The notes: generated by a model from the sequence alone, not told the origin. 5,658 nucleotides of DNA from Synergistaceae bacterium (GCA_009776565.1 WRNQ01000117.1:1-5658), one strand, 5' to 3'. Shown: positions 1 through 5,616, numbered from the stretch's first letter. Translations and numbers: made by a program.

Positions 1-9
1 AAAAGAACC

Positions 10-41
10 AAAAAAGGCGCCGGGGGTTCCGGTCCCCCCGG
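10..41 (-). terminator. Rho-independent terminator closing the operon
   Basis: Read on the minus strand, a 7-bp GC stem (CCGGGGG, plus positions 35-41, with CCCCCGG, 20-26) encloses an 8-nt loop. It is followed by CGCC and a run of six T (plus A-run at 10-15), then GG and a second T-rich stretch to the window edge. This is the layout of an intrinsic terminator and it lies about 210 nt past the yfhO stop codon. The four-base gap between stem and T-run is slightly long, but the palindrome GGCGCC next to it could shift the pairing. Confidence 0.7.
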
Positions 42-53
42 ACCCCTAAACGG

Positions 54-71
54 CCAGGGGCAAGCCCCTGG
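54..71 (-). other. Strong hairpin with CUUG tetraloop before the terminator
   Basis: A perfect inverted repeat, CCAGGGGC-AA-GCCCCTGG on the plus strand, folds in the minus-strand transcript as a 7-bp stem closed by a CUUG tetraloop, a loop type known to be unusually stable. The flanking text resembles that of the terminator hairpin 30 bp further on: GGGGTCC followed by (A or G) and GGGG occurs in both, so the two hairpins look like a duplicated module. It probably protects the 3' end of the mRNA or forms a tandem terminator with the T-run hairpin. Confidence 0.6.
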
Positions 72-110
72 ACCCCAAAAACCGTAGGTATACGTAGGGA
101 ATTGCAGTCT

Positions 111-188
111 GCAGGAAGAACATCCATACCGTTTAGTGCCTTCCGCAGGAAGAACATCCATACCGTTTTGTGCCTTCCGCAGGAAGAA
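111..188. repeat. 34-bp tandem repeat, 2.3 copies
   Basis: Two adjacent 34-bp copies (111-144 and 145-178) differ at one base (A or T in the GTTT[A/T]GTG stretch) and are followed by the first 10 bases of a third copy (179-188). Copies abut without spacers. Each junction contains the short inverted repeat CTTCC-GCA-GGAAG (140-152 and 174-186), giving a small hairpin per unit. The array sits in the 3' untranslated region between yfhO and the terminator. The unit length is not a multiple of three and no gene covers it. Function unknown. Confidence 0.85.
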
Positions 189-196
189 ATGATTAT

Positions 197-241
197 AAGC
201 ATGATTGACATGTTCAACGTTGGTTCAAAGCATGATTGACA
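197..241. repeat. 14-bp direct repeat, two copies
   Basis: AAGCATGATTGACA occurs at 197-210 and again at 228-241, exactly 31 bp apart. Between the copies is the 8-bp palindrome CAACGTTG. The second copy ends 9 bp short of the yfhO stop codon. The copies could be leftovers of a duplication or a paired binding site. Nothing in the sequence decides between these. Confidence 0.6.
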
Positions 242-250
242 AATCAAGTT

Positions 251-3200
251 TCACGCCATATCAACGCGTCTGAACATAACCGCCGCCGCAATCAACAACA
301 GTATTGAAATTGATGATATTACAATTCCCTCCAATAATCCTGTTGTGAAATAGACAAACTCTATTTCATGCATCCCCTTGTCAAGTTCAAGCGCAAGGAA
401 CGCGCCGCCGCCGACACTTTCCTTTTGGTATTTTGCGCCGTCAACCTTTACAGTCCAACCCCCATCAAGCGGGATCGACGTGAACAGGACGCCTTTCTCA
501 ATGACGTCGATCCTTGCCTTCAGGCTGACGTCGGTATACTCAACATCCCTGAGGACCTGTCTCCGTAGGCGTTCGTACGCTCTCCTGAACGCTTCCTCAT
601 CAAAACTGTATGCGTAAAAGGCAAACGAATCACCGGCCACATCGGCTTTAAAGGTTATCAAAACCTCAAAGCTCTCCCCTGCCGAATAGCTTCCGCAATC
701 CATGATATAAGGATATCTGACGTTATGGTTCTTTATAAACCCGCCACCGGTAACCTTAACGTCCTCAATCGCTATCGCGTCAACAAATATATACGCCTGC
801 CCGCCCTCTTTCACAGTAACTTTGTAGGTTGCAGACGCCTCTTTCTGTGCATCTGTCCTGGCGTATCTTATATGCGTCCCTCCGCCTGACGATATTTGCA
901 TGTTGTCAAGTTCACCCTGTTCCGGCTGCAAATCCCTGAATACTCGAATATTTGATCCCAGAGCTTTATTAATAAAGTCTTGCTGAACCTGAAACGGATC
1001 ATTAGCGTTGTAGTTCCAATTAGCAACGTCACTGTTTACCATAAAACCAATCGGAAGGAAATATGGATTTTCATAGATTCTTACTTCCCCCTCTTCTCCC
1101 AATTTCCGATAGATACCGTTGCTTAAATCCCTGTCCTTGTTCAAGATATACTTGACAGATAAGATTGAATCAATAACCGGAGTATTGCTCCTGTAGACAT
1201 ACCAAGCGTTGGAATTAATGAACCCCATTTGCCCAAAAAGGTCGTTGACCTTCACTTGAGAAGTGGATGAATAGTAAGAAACCCCCTTGTAATTATAAAT
1301 AACCGGCGTGTTATATGTCGTCTGCTCGGCAAATTCGATTCGCTCAAAACCCACTTCCATGGCTTTTACTCTTTCGACTGCCGGCATCACTTCATTCAGG
1401 TGGGAAACATAGTTGTCTCTCTGAAAAATACCGGCTTCTCCTATTCTGTAACACGCATTGATACACAGTTCGATTGCGACAATAATCAGGAAAATAGCGC
1501 CGGCGACAAACACTCTCCGTGAGCCGTCTCCCTTCGGAATTTCATGCTTTTCTCTACTTTCCCACATTTTCTCGTTCATATAAGCTGACGTTTCCGCTGC
1601 AGAATCCAGCCCGGCGCACGACTTTGGATAGGCGTTCTCCACGTGTTCCATTCCAGCGCCTGATTCAGCTTCTGAGGTCTCACCGCCATTCCCTTCACTT
1701 TCTGGTTTACCTACCGCAGGCGCCGCGTACTCCACTCTAGTTGCCTGTTGTGTATCAGATTCTACTTTCGGCTCTGATTTTTCGTATACCCCCGTTTTCG
1801 TATTCCAAGTCCACTCGAATTCCCGCACCGCTTCTGTAATAGCCCCTATTTTCGCATCGGCGTTTTCTCCAACTGAAATCTCCTCGTCCGCTTTCGATTC
1901 AGATCCAGATCCAGATTCAGATTCTGATTCAGATTCAGATTTTGATTCCAATGTCGACTCAGATTTCGACTCCGATTCAGATTCAGACTTCACTTCAGTT
2001 TTCGATTTCGATTCCGTCGCAGACTTAGACTGTGATTCAGGTTCTGATTCCGCTCCCACTCTTAGTTGAGTACATATATTGGTCCGTCCCTCAGCTTCGG
2101 CGCCCATACTGATTTCTCTACTTGCCGAAGTTACTCTCTCGGTCACAAATGCCTTGTCCGTCACATCTAATGCCATTCCTCCCGGCGCGTCCGTATTTGC
2201 ATTATCGCATATTCCTCCCGGCGCGTCCGCGGTTGCATTTTCGCATATTCCCGCCACCATTTCCGCAGCCTTATTTTCAGCGTGTCTGATACCAAATATT
2301 ACCAGGGAATAAATAATAATAAAGAGCATACTTATATATGTAACGAGAGTCTCTGTGTTCTCAGACGGCTGCCTTTCCATATAAAATATAAATATTCCCG
2401 CTCCAAACGCACAAGCAAAAATCTCCGCCGGTCGCACCCCATCGAGCTTTGACAGGGCATGACAGGATACCGCAAGAAGCACGAATATATACATAAAGGA
2501 AAATCTGAAAAGCAACGAGTTTGGGAAGTGCATCCCATGCCACAGATAGTCCAAAATGTTCACGTTGAAGCTCAGTACCATAAAAAGCAAAAGCAGCGTA
2601 TTGCATATCTTTTCCCTGATGTGTATCTTCCTGTTTAACAGGTGTAGGGGCGCCAAAAAAAACACAACCACTCCGCAGTATATGTTAGGGAGTCCGACCA
2701 TAATGGAGGGTTTTACAAGCATCAGATGATTCGAAAAAATATCAAGAACGTCCTCATATAGCCTAACGCTTCGCGAAAACGAAGTGCTGGCCGCCGAGGC
2801 GGTCGTCAGCCCGAAATACGCCGGCAGTGTTACGACCGCCGTAATTGCGCCCGCCCATAATGAGAAGATGATAAAGAAAAGCGTCCTGTTCATGATCTTT
2901 TTAATGTCAAAACCAGGGTTTTGACTCAAATAATATATAATGAAATAAATCACGCAGAAAATACAAACCATTAACCCGATATAAAAATTCGAGATTATAG
3001 AAATAGCAAGCGCCGCACAATAAATAAAACCCCGGTTTTCATCAACAAGCCTCTCCAATCCGAGCACTACGATCGGGAACAGGGCGATGACGTCGAACCA
3101 CATGACATTCCAATAGTACGCAAGTACATATGCCGATAGGGCGTACATACATGAAAAAACAATTGTTTTTACTCCTACATTGTTAAACTTGTTCTTCAGA

Positions 3201-3583
3201 TAAACGAAAAATGTCAACCCTGATAGCCCAGTCCTGAATATAACCAGTCCGAGTAGGAATTCGATCATCATGCCTTTTGGGAAAAACACCGAAAAAAAGT
3301 TAAGCGGGCTTGACAAATAATACGCGTATCTTGCCATGAAGTTGGCGCCCAGGCCTCCGTTCCACGAGTACATCATACTGCGGCCTTCCCGAAGCATTTC
3401 AGAAAACTCCATTAGAAACGGCGTATACTGATGATGGTTGTCTATTATGAGTATACTTCCGGAACCGGCAGGATAAATCCCATTTGCCGCAAATGCTATA
3501 CTAATCAGAAGCGCCGGCATAGCAAACGACAAGGCCATCAATCCGTACTTCTCCCCGAACTTTTTCGGGCTGGCGTATCGCAT
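251..3583 (-). CDS. yfhO: YfhO-family membrane glycosyltransferase (GT-C fold) with large low-complexity insertion
   Basis: This 1110-residue membrane protein is a YfhO homologue. The family is thought to move sugars from undecaprenyl phosphate onto an acceptor outside the cell; B. subtilis YfhO works with CsbB on lipoteichoic acid. TM1 is at about 14-33. The first outer loop carries D48-NHHQYTPF and the SWNGGLGANF and YYLSSPLNFF stretches typical of the family, with D48 a candidate catalytic acid. Some eleven more hydrophobic segments run to about residue 432, another lies at about 691-711, an outer domain follows, and a last TM is at about 1083-1105. Residues 434-690 are a low-complexity insertion bounded by basic residues, so probably cytoplasmic; it accounts for most of the excess over my remembered family length of roughly 850-900. 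The start at 3583 has only a weak ribosome site (GGAT, 13 nt away). The acceptor polymer cannot be told from sequence. Confidence 0.9.
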   Translation of the reverse strand: MRYASPKKFGEKYGLMALSFAMPALLISIAFAANGIYPAGSGSILIIDNHHQYTPFLMEFSEMLREGRSMMYSWNGGLGANFMARYAYYLSSPLNFFSVFFPKGMMIEFLLGLVIFRTGLSGLTFFVYLKNKFNNVGVKTIVFSCMYALSAYVLAYYWNVMWFDVIALFPIVVLGLERLVDENRGFIYCAALAISIISNFYIGLMVCIFCVIYFIIYYLSQNPGFDIKKIMNRTLFFIIFSLWAGAITAVVTLPAYFGLTTASAASTSFSRSVRLYEDVLDIFSNHLMLVKPSIMVGLPNIYCGVVVFFLAPLHLLNRKIHIREKICNTLLLLFMVLSFNVNILDYLWHGMHFPNSLLFRFSFMYIFVLLAVSCHALSKLDGVRPAEIFACAFGAGIFIFYMERQPSENTETLVTYISMLFIIIYSLVIFGIRHAENKAAEMVAGICENATADAPGGICDNANTDAPGGMALDVTDKAFVTERVTSASREISMGAEAEGRTNICTQLRVGAESEPESQSKSATESKSKTEVKSESESESKSESTLESKSESESESESGSGSESKADEEISVGENADAKIGAITEAVREFEWTWNTKTGVYEKSEPKVESDTQQATRVEYAAPAVGKPESEGNGGETSEAESGAGMEHVENAYPKSCAGLDSAAETSAYMNEKMWESREKHEIPKGDGSRRVFVAGAIFLIIVAIELCINACYRIGEAGIFQRDNYVSHLNEVMPAVERVKAMEVGFERIEFAEQTTYNTPVIYNYKGVSYYSSTSQVKVNDLFGQMGFINSNAWYVYRSNTPVIDSILSVKYILNKDRDLSNGIYRKLGEEGEVRIYENPYFLPIGFMVNSDVANWNYNANDPFQVQQDFINKALGSNIRVFRDLQPEQGELDNMQISSGGGTHIRYARTDAQKEASATYKVTVKEGGQAYIFVDAIAIEDVKVTGGGFIKNHNVRYPYIMDCGSYSAGESFEVLITFKADVAGDSFAFYAYSFDEEAFRRAYERLRRQVLRDVEYTDVSLKARIDVIEKGVLFTSIPLDGGWTVKVDGAKYQKESVGGGAFLALELDKGMHEIEFVYFTTGLLEGIVISSISILLLIAAAVMFRRVDMA
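1892..2053 (-). repeat. Ser-Glu/Ser-Lys coding microsatellite in yfhO
   Basis: On the coding strand the stretch is built from GAATCT-like hexamers (GATTCA, GATTCT, GATTCC and GATTTC on the plus strand), giving alternating Ser with Glu or Lys over residues 511-564. The longest clean run of SE pairs is near residues 547-557. The units are diverged at third positions towards the gtrA-proximal end and nearly identical in the middle, consistent with recent slippage expansion. The hexamer keeps frame whatever its copy number. Confidence 0.85.
2180..2251 (-). repeat. 36-bp coding tandem repeat in yfhO (12-residue unit, 2 copies)
   Basis: Two adjacent 36-bp units (2216-2251 and 2180-2215) differ at about four bases and encode GICENATADAPG and GICDNANTDAPG (residues 445-456 and 457-468). 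A few bases of a third unit follow (GM... from residue 469). Each unit carries one cysteine in the context I-C-[ED]-N-A. The unit is a multiple of three and lies at the start of the cytoplasmic insertion, directly after the last segment of the N-terminal membrane bundle. Confidence 0.85.
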
Positions 3584-3592
3584 ATTTATAAA

Positions 3593-3634
3593 TCACATCC
3601 GTTTAATAGTATTTTCACTCTCTGCTTTTAGCAT
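3593..3634 (-). other. Possible 13-codon leader frame ahead of yfhO
   Basis: An ATG formed at a junction of the 22-bp repeat opens a short frame, MLKAESENTIKRM, whose TGA ends 9 nt before the yfhO ATG. Since yfhO has only a weak ribosome site, ribosomes ending here could restart on yfhO. The purine-rich AGAGAG before this ATG is only a poor Shine-Dalgarno match. It is listed as a possibility; the frame may simply be a by-product of the repeat. Confidence 0.2.
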
Positions 3635-3755
3635 TTTCACTCTCTGCTTTTAGCATTTTCACTGTCTGCTTTTAGTATTTTCACTCTCTGCTTTTAGCAT
3701 TTTCACTCTCTGCTTTTAGCATTTTCACTCTCTGCTTTTAGCATTTTCACTCTCT
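3611..3755. repeat. 22-bp tandem repeat, 6 full copies plus a partial one, spanning the gtrA stop codon
   Basis: Full copies start at 3611, 3633, 3655, 3677, 3699 and 3721, and a 13-base partial copy is at 3743-3755. The plus-strand unit begins ATTTTCACTCTCTG and ends CTTTTAGC. Five copies are identical; the third differs at two bases (a G within the CTCTC tract and a final T). The array fills most of the gtrA-yfhO gap and supplies the last gtrA codons (ESENAKSRE and TGA). Because 22 is not a multiple of three, the reading frame rotates from copy to copy. One phase holds TGA, so changes in copy number past the first two leave the GtrA end unchanged and alter only the spacing to yfhO. Confidence 0.95.
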
Positions 3756-4276
3756 TCCGTTTTTTTAAAAATGAATAGTTTGCTAAAAATATAATTCAAT
3801 ATAACTACGAAGACATTCGAAATTATCTTAGAGATAAAGTCATCCATTCCGAAAACTTCAACGGCAAAAACCATCCACAGGAGATCTGCTCCCCCAGAAA
3901 ACATTCGGGCTACGACAAATGACGCCGCCTCTTTCAGCAATTGTGCTAATTCAACGCTTTTGCTCTTGAATACAATGAATTTATTTGTTACAAACGCAAA
4001 GGTAACTGACAATATCCATGCAATAACTGTCGCCAATTGGTATGCAATATGGAATAGATTGACTGCTGCCCAATACACTGCCACATTAACGAGGGTTGTT
4101 AATGCGCCAAAAAATAGATAGCTGATTACTTCCGGCATAAAAATAACATCGCATATTCTTTGAACTCTGTCGGGGATTCTAAACTTTTTATAGAATTCCC
4201 GCCTACCAAATCTGCACTTTTTCTCTGTCATTTTGCTCCTGGTTTCCGACACTGTTTCCATTATTGCTACCGTCAT
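3725..4276 (-). CDS. gtrA: GtrA-family membrane protein (polyprenyl-linked sugar translocation)
   Basis: This 183-residue protein has the four-helix GtrA layout, with segments at about 51-72, 78-98, 115-140 and 148-170. Family motifs are YLFFGALTTLVNVAVYW in helix 1, the FAFVTNKFIVFKS end of helix 2 and the final NYIFSKLFIFKK. GtrA proteins are thought to flip undecaprenyl-phosphate sugars or to help do so; Listeria GtcA is a known relative. Here it lies between the enzyme that would make the lipid-linked sugar and the one that would use it. The gap to the GT2 stop is 24 nt, so translation may be coupled. The first ATG has no clear ribosome site; Met16 (4231) has AGGAG four bases upstream and would give 168 residues. 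The last nine residues, ESENAKSRE, come from the 22-bp repeat. Family assignment is firm; the exact start is not. Confidence 0.9.
   Translation of the reverse strand: MTVAIMETVSETRSKMTEKKCRFGRREFYKKFRIPDRVQRICDVIFMPEVISYLFFGALTTLVNVAVYWAAVNLFHIAYQLATVIAWILSVTFAFVTNKFIVFKSKSVELAQLLKEAASFVVARMFSGGADLLWMVFAVEVFGMDDFISKIISNVFVVILNYIFSKLFIFKKTEESENAKSRE
4229..4240 (-). promoter_or_regulatory. AGGAG ribosome site and alternative gtrA start (Met16)
   Basis: AGGAG (plus 4236-4240) lies four bases before ATG at 4231-4229, which is in frame with gtrA at codon 16. The upstream ATGs at 4276 and 4261 lack such a site. The spacing is shorter than ideal. The site argues that at least part of GtrA starts at Met16, just ahead of the basic segment leading into helix 1. 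Confidence 0.45.
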
Positions 4277-4300
4277 TGCTTTTGAAATTTCCCGGTTTTT

Positions 4301-5503
4301 CTATTGATTTCGCGCTTCCGCTGTTCCGCCGCACACTGTCCCATCTGCTACTTCGCAAGCCTCAGCCTCGGCGACCGCATCTGCGTCCCCTATTCCGCTG
4401 CTTTCGACACATACGGCCCCAACCACATTTGCACATGTTATTTCGCCGGCCTCAACCTCGACGACCGCACCTGCATCTATTATTTCGCCGCTCTCACCGC
4501 ATGCGGCCGCAACCGCATTTGCACATGTTATTTCGCCGGCCTCAGCCTCGGCGACCGCATCTGCTTCCGCGCGCGCGTCGAAGTTTGAACTCTTCTCAAT
4601 ATAGATTGGCCTGCGCTTTGTCTCTAAATACATCTTGGCAATATACTCGCCAAGAATACCGTTTGTAAGTATCATTATACCGCCGACAAGGGTCAGCATA
4701 AATAGAGTTGACAAATAGCCCGGTACGCCAATTCCGAATATCAATGTCCTGATCAATTCGTAAATCAACAGGCAAAACGCCACCGTAGAAATCCCAATAC
4801 CGACAAAGGACGCGAATCTTAGCGGCGTCGTAGTAAAAGCCGTGATACCATCCAAGGCGTACTTAAAAAGCTTCCAGAACGACCATTTTGTCTCGCCCGC
4901 AATTCTCTCAACATTTTCAAATTCAACCCACTTTGTCCTAAACCCGACCCATGTAAAAATCCCCTTGGAAAACCGCTGAACCTCGTTCAACTCCAAAATC
5001 GCATCGACCATTTGCCGGGTCATCATCCTGTAATCCACTGCCCCGTCAACAATATCTATATCTGACATGCTGTTTATGAGCTTATAGAACTTGCTGGCAA
5101 AAAAGCTCCTTATACGCGGCTCTCCCCGTCTGCTCACGCGTCTTGCGGAACAACTGTCATAGCCTTCCTCGGCGGCCTTTATCATGTCGATCAAAAGGGA
5201 TGGCGGATGTTGCAGGTCCGCGTCTATCACAACAACCAGGTCGGCGGTTGACTTCTTGAGGCCGGCGTATATACCGGCTTCCTTCCCAAAATTTCTCGAG
5301 AACGAAATGTATTTTACATCCTTGTTATTTTTTGCCAGCTCTTTAATGAGATCAAACGTATTATCAGTGCTTCCGTCGTCTACAAAAATATACCTGAACG
5401 AGTATCCTCTAATTGATCTTACAGTCGTCTGCGTTTCCTTGTAAAAAATATCTATCATCAGACCTTCATTGTAGCACGGGACAACCAAGTCCACAGACTT
5501 CAT
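4301..5503 (-). CDS. Family 2 glycosyltransferase, polyprenyl-phosphate sugar synthase (CsbB/GtrB type), with repeat tail
   Basis: This 400-residue enzyme is of the CsbB/GtrB/dolichol-phosphate-mannose-synthase type, which moves a sugar from a nucleotide donor to undecaprenyl phosphate on the inner membrane face. The GT-A domain carries VVPCYNE near the start, DDGS (42-45), RNFGKEAG (70-77) and the metal and donor site DADLQHPP (94-101). QRFSKGIFTWVGF (176-188) and RIAGETKWSFWKL (200-212) follow, then two membrane helices (about 231-256 and 262-286) and the usual end GEYIAKMYLETKRRPIYI (to about 302). Relatives normally stop soon after this. Here about 90 more residues follow: a 30-residue repeat, strongly acidic (19 D/E against 2 R from residue 310 on) with six cysteines. 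A GGAGG site 8 nt before the ATG fixes the start. First gene of the operon. The sugar is unknown; GlcNAc, as for CsbB, is a guess. Confidence 0.93.
   Translation of the reverse strand: MKSVDLVVPCYNEGLMIDIFYKETQTTVRSIRGYSFRYIFVDDGSTDNTFDLIKELAKNNKDVKYISFSRNFGKEAGIYAGLKKSTADLVVVIDADLQHPPSLLIDMIKAAEEGYDSCSARRVSRRGEPRIRSFFASKFYKLINSMSDIDIVDGAVDYRMMTRQMVDAILELNEVQRFSKGIFTWVGFRTKWVEFENVERIAGETKWSFWKLFKYALDGITAFTTTPLRFASFVGIGISTVAFCLLIYELIRTLIFGIGVPGYLSTLFMLTLVGGIMILTNGILGEYIAKMYLETKRRPIYIEKSSNFDARAEADAVAEAEAGEITCANAVAAACGESGEIIDAGAVVEVEAGEITCANVVGAVCVESSGIGDADAVAEAEACEVADGTVCGGTAEARNQ
4304..4564 (-). repeat. 90-bp coding tandem repeat forming the GT2 C-terminal tail
   Basis: Matching blocks (plus strand CTCA[GA]CCTCG) start at 4361, 4451 and 4541, exactly 90 bp apart. 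The encoded 30-residue units are residues 314-343, 344-373 and 374-400, the last one shorter and diverged. Units 1 and 2 agree at 20 of 30 positions and share EAGEITCAN. Each unit has two cysteines separated by seven residues (327/335, 357/365, 383/391). The unit is a multiple of three, and expansion has replaced the usual C-terminus of the enzyme. Confidence 0.92.
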
Positions 5504-5511
5504 TTATCTAG

Positions 5512-5516
5512 CCTCC
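5512..5516 (-). promoter_or_regulatory. Ribosome binding site of the GT2 gene
   Basis: GGAGG on the minus strand lies 8 nt before the ATG at 5503. It is the best-placed Shine-Dalgarno match in the window and supports both the start choice and this gene being the main entry point for ribosomes on the operon. Confidence 0.85.
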
Positions 5517-5560
5517 GGCAAGTTTTTGGCTTTTGAGTTGTATTGACTTAATTGACCAAA

Positions 5561-5598
5561 GCGGGCTTCGCCCGCAACCCAACTCGGCTCGGCGAAGC
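5561..5598 (-). promoter_or_regulatory. Pair of mutually exclusive hairpins in the operon leader (possible attenuator)
   Basis: On the minus strand, GCGGGC-GAA-GCCCGC (5575 down to 5561) forms a 6-bp GC hairpin followed by TTT. Its central GGCGAAGC (5572-5565) can instead pair over 8 bp with GCTTCGCC (5598-5591) just upstream. The two folds cannot coexist, as in a terminator/antiterminator pair. The T-run is short, so termination would be weak. It could equally be the terminator of an upstream gene outside the window. No ligand domain is recognisable. Confidence 0.35.
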
Positions 5599-5616
5599 GC
5601 GGTTCCCCTCGCCTCA

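Larger units (their letters stand above)
1514..2284 (-). other. Low-complexity cytoplasmic insertion within YfhO (residues 434-690)
   Basis: This segment lies between the hydrophobic stretches at about 414-432 and 691-711 and has no membrane segment of its own. In order it holds a duplicated 12-residue Cys unit (445-468), a Ser/Glu/Lys stretch (511-564), a short aromatic island EFEWTWNTKTGVY (588-600) and a Glu/Gly/Ser-rich remainder with few hydrophobic residues. The ends are basic (GIRH before, GSRR after), which by the positive-inside rule places it in the cytoplasm. It is open in frame throughout, so it is a real part of the protein and not a frameshift. It is likely disordered; its role is unknown. 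Confidence 0.75.

Noticed and set aside
111..188. Possible CRISPR remnant
   Set aside because: The 34-bp copies abut directly with no unique spacers, and no cas gene is in the window.
236..264. Plus-strand promoter TTGACA then TATCAA with 17-bp spacing, antisense to the yfhO end
   Set aside because: The -10 match is only four of six, the -35 is part of the duplicated 14-bp repeat, and there is no gene it would serve. Kept out as chance.
1514..2284. Frameshift or assembly error as the cause of the low-complexity part of YfhO
   Set aside because: The frame is continuous, family motifs occur in the same frame before and after, and repeat units keep the reading phase.
3611..3755. Possible CRISPR array in the gtrA-yfhO gap
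   Set aside because: A 22-bp head-to-tail repeat with no spacers is a plain tandem repeat.
4304..4588. Plus-strand frame with CYFAGLNLDD-like units resembling pentapeptide repeats
   Set aside because: A second antisense reading of the same 90-bp array. It stays open because a unit that is a multiple of three without stops repeats them nowhere. The resemblance is incidental.
4264..4668. Plus-strand open frame with regular Arg/Pro/His-rich repeats opposite the GT2 tail
   Set aside because: Its periodicity is the 90-bp repeat of the GT2 gene read on the other strand. No ribosome site, and the minus-strand frame has clear enzyme motifs.
5521..5560. Sigma-A type promoter for the operon between the leader hairpin and the ribosome site
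   Set aside because: The AT-rich minus-strand stretch has no -35/-10 pair with acceptable spacing that I could support by eye.
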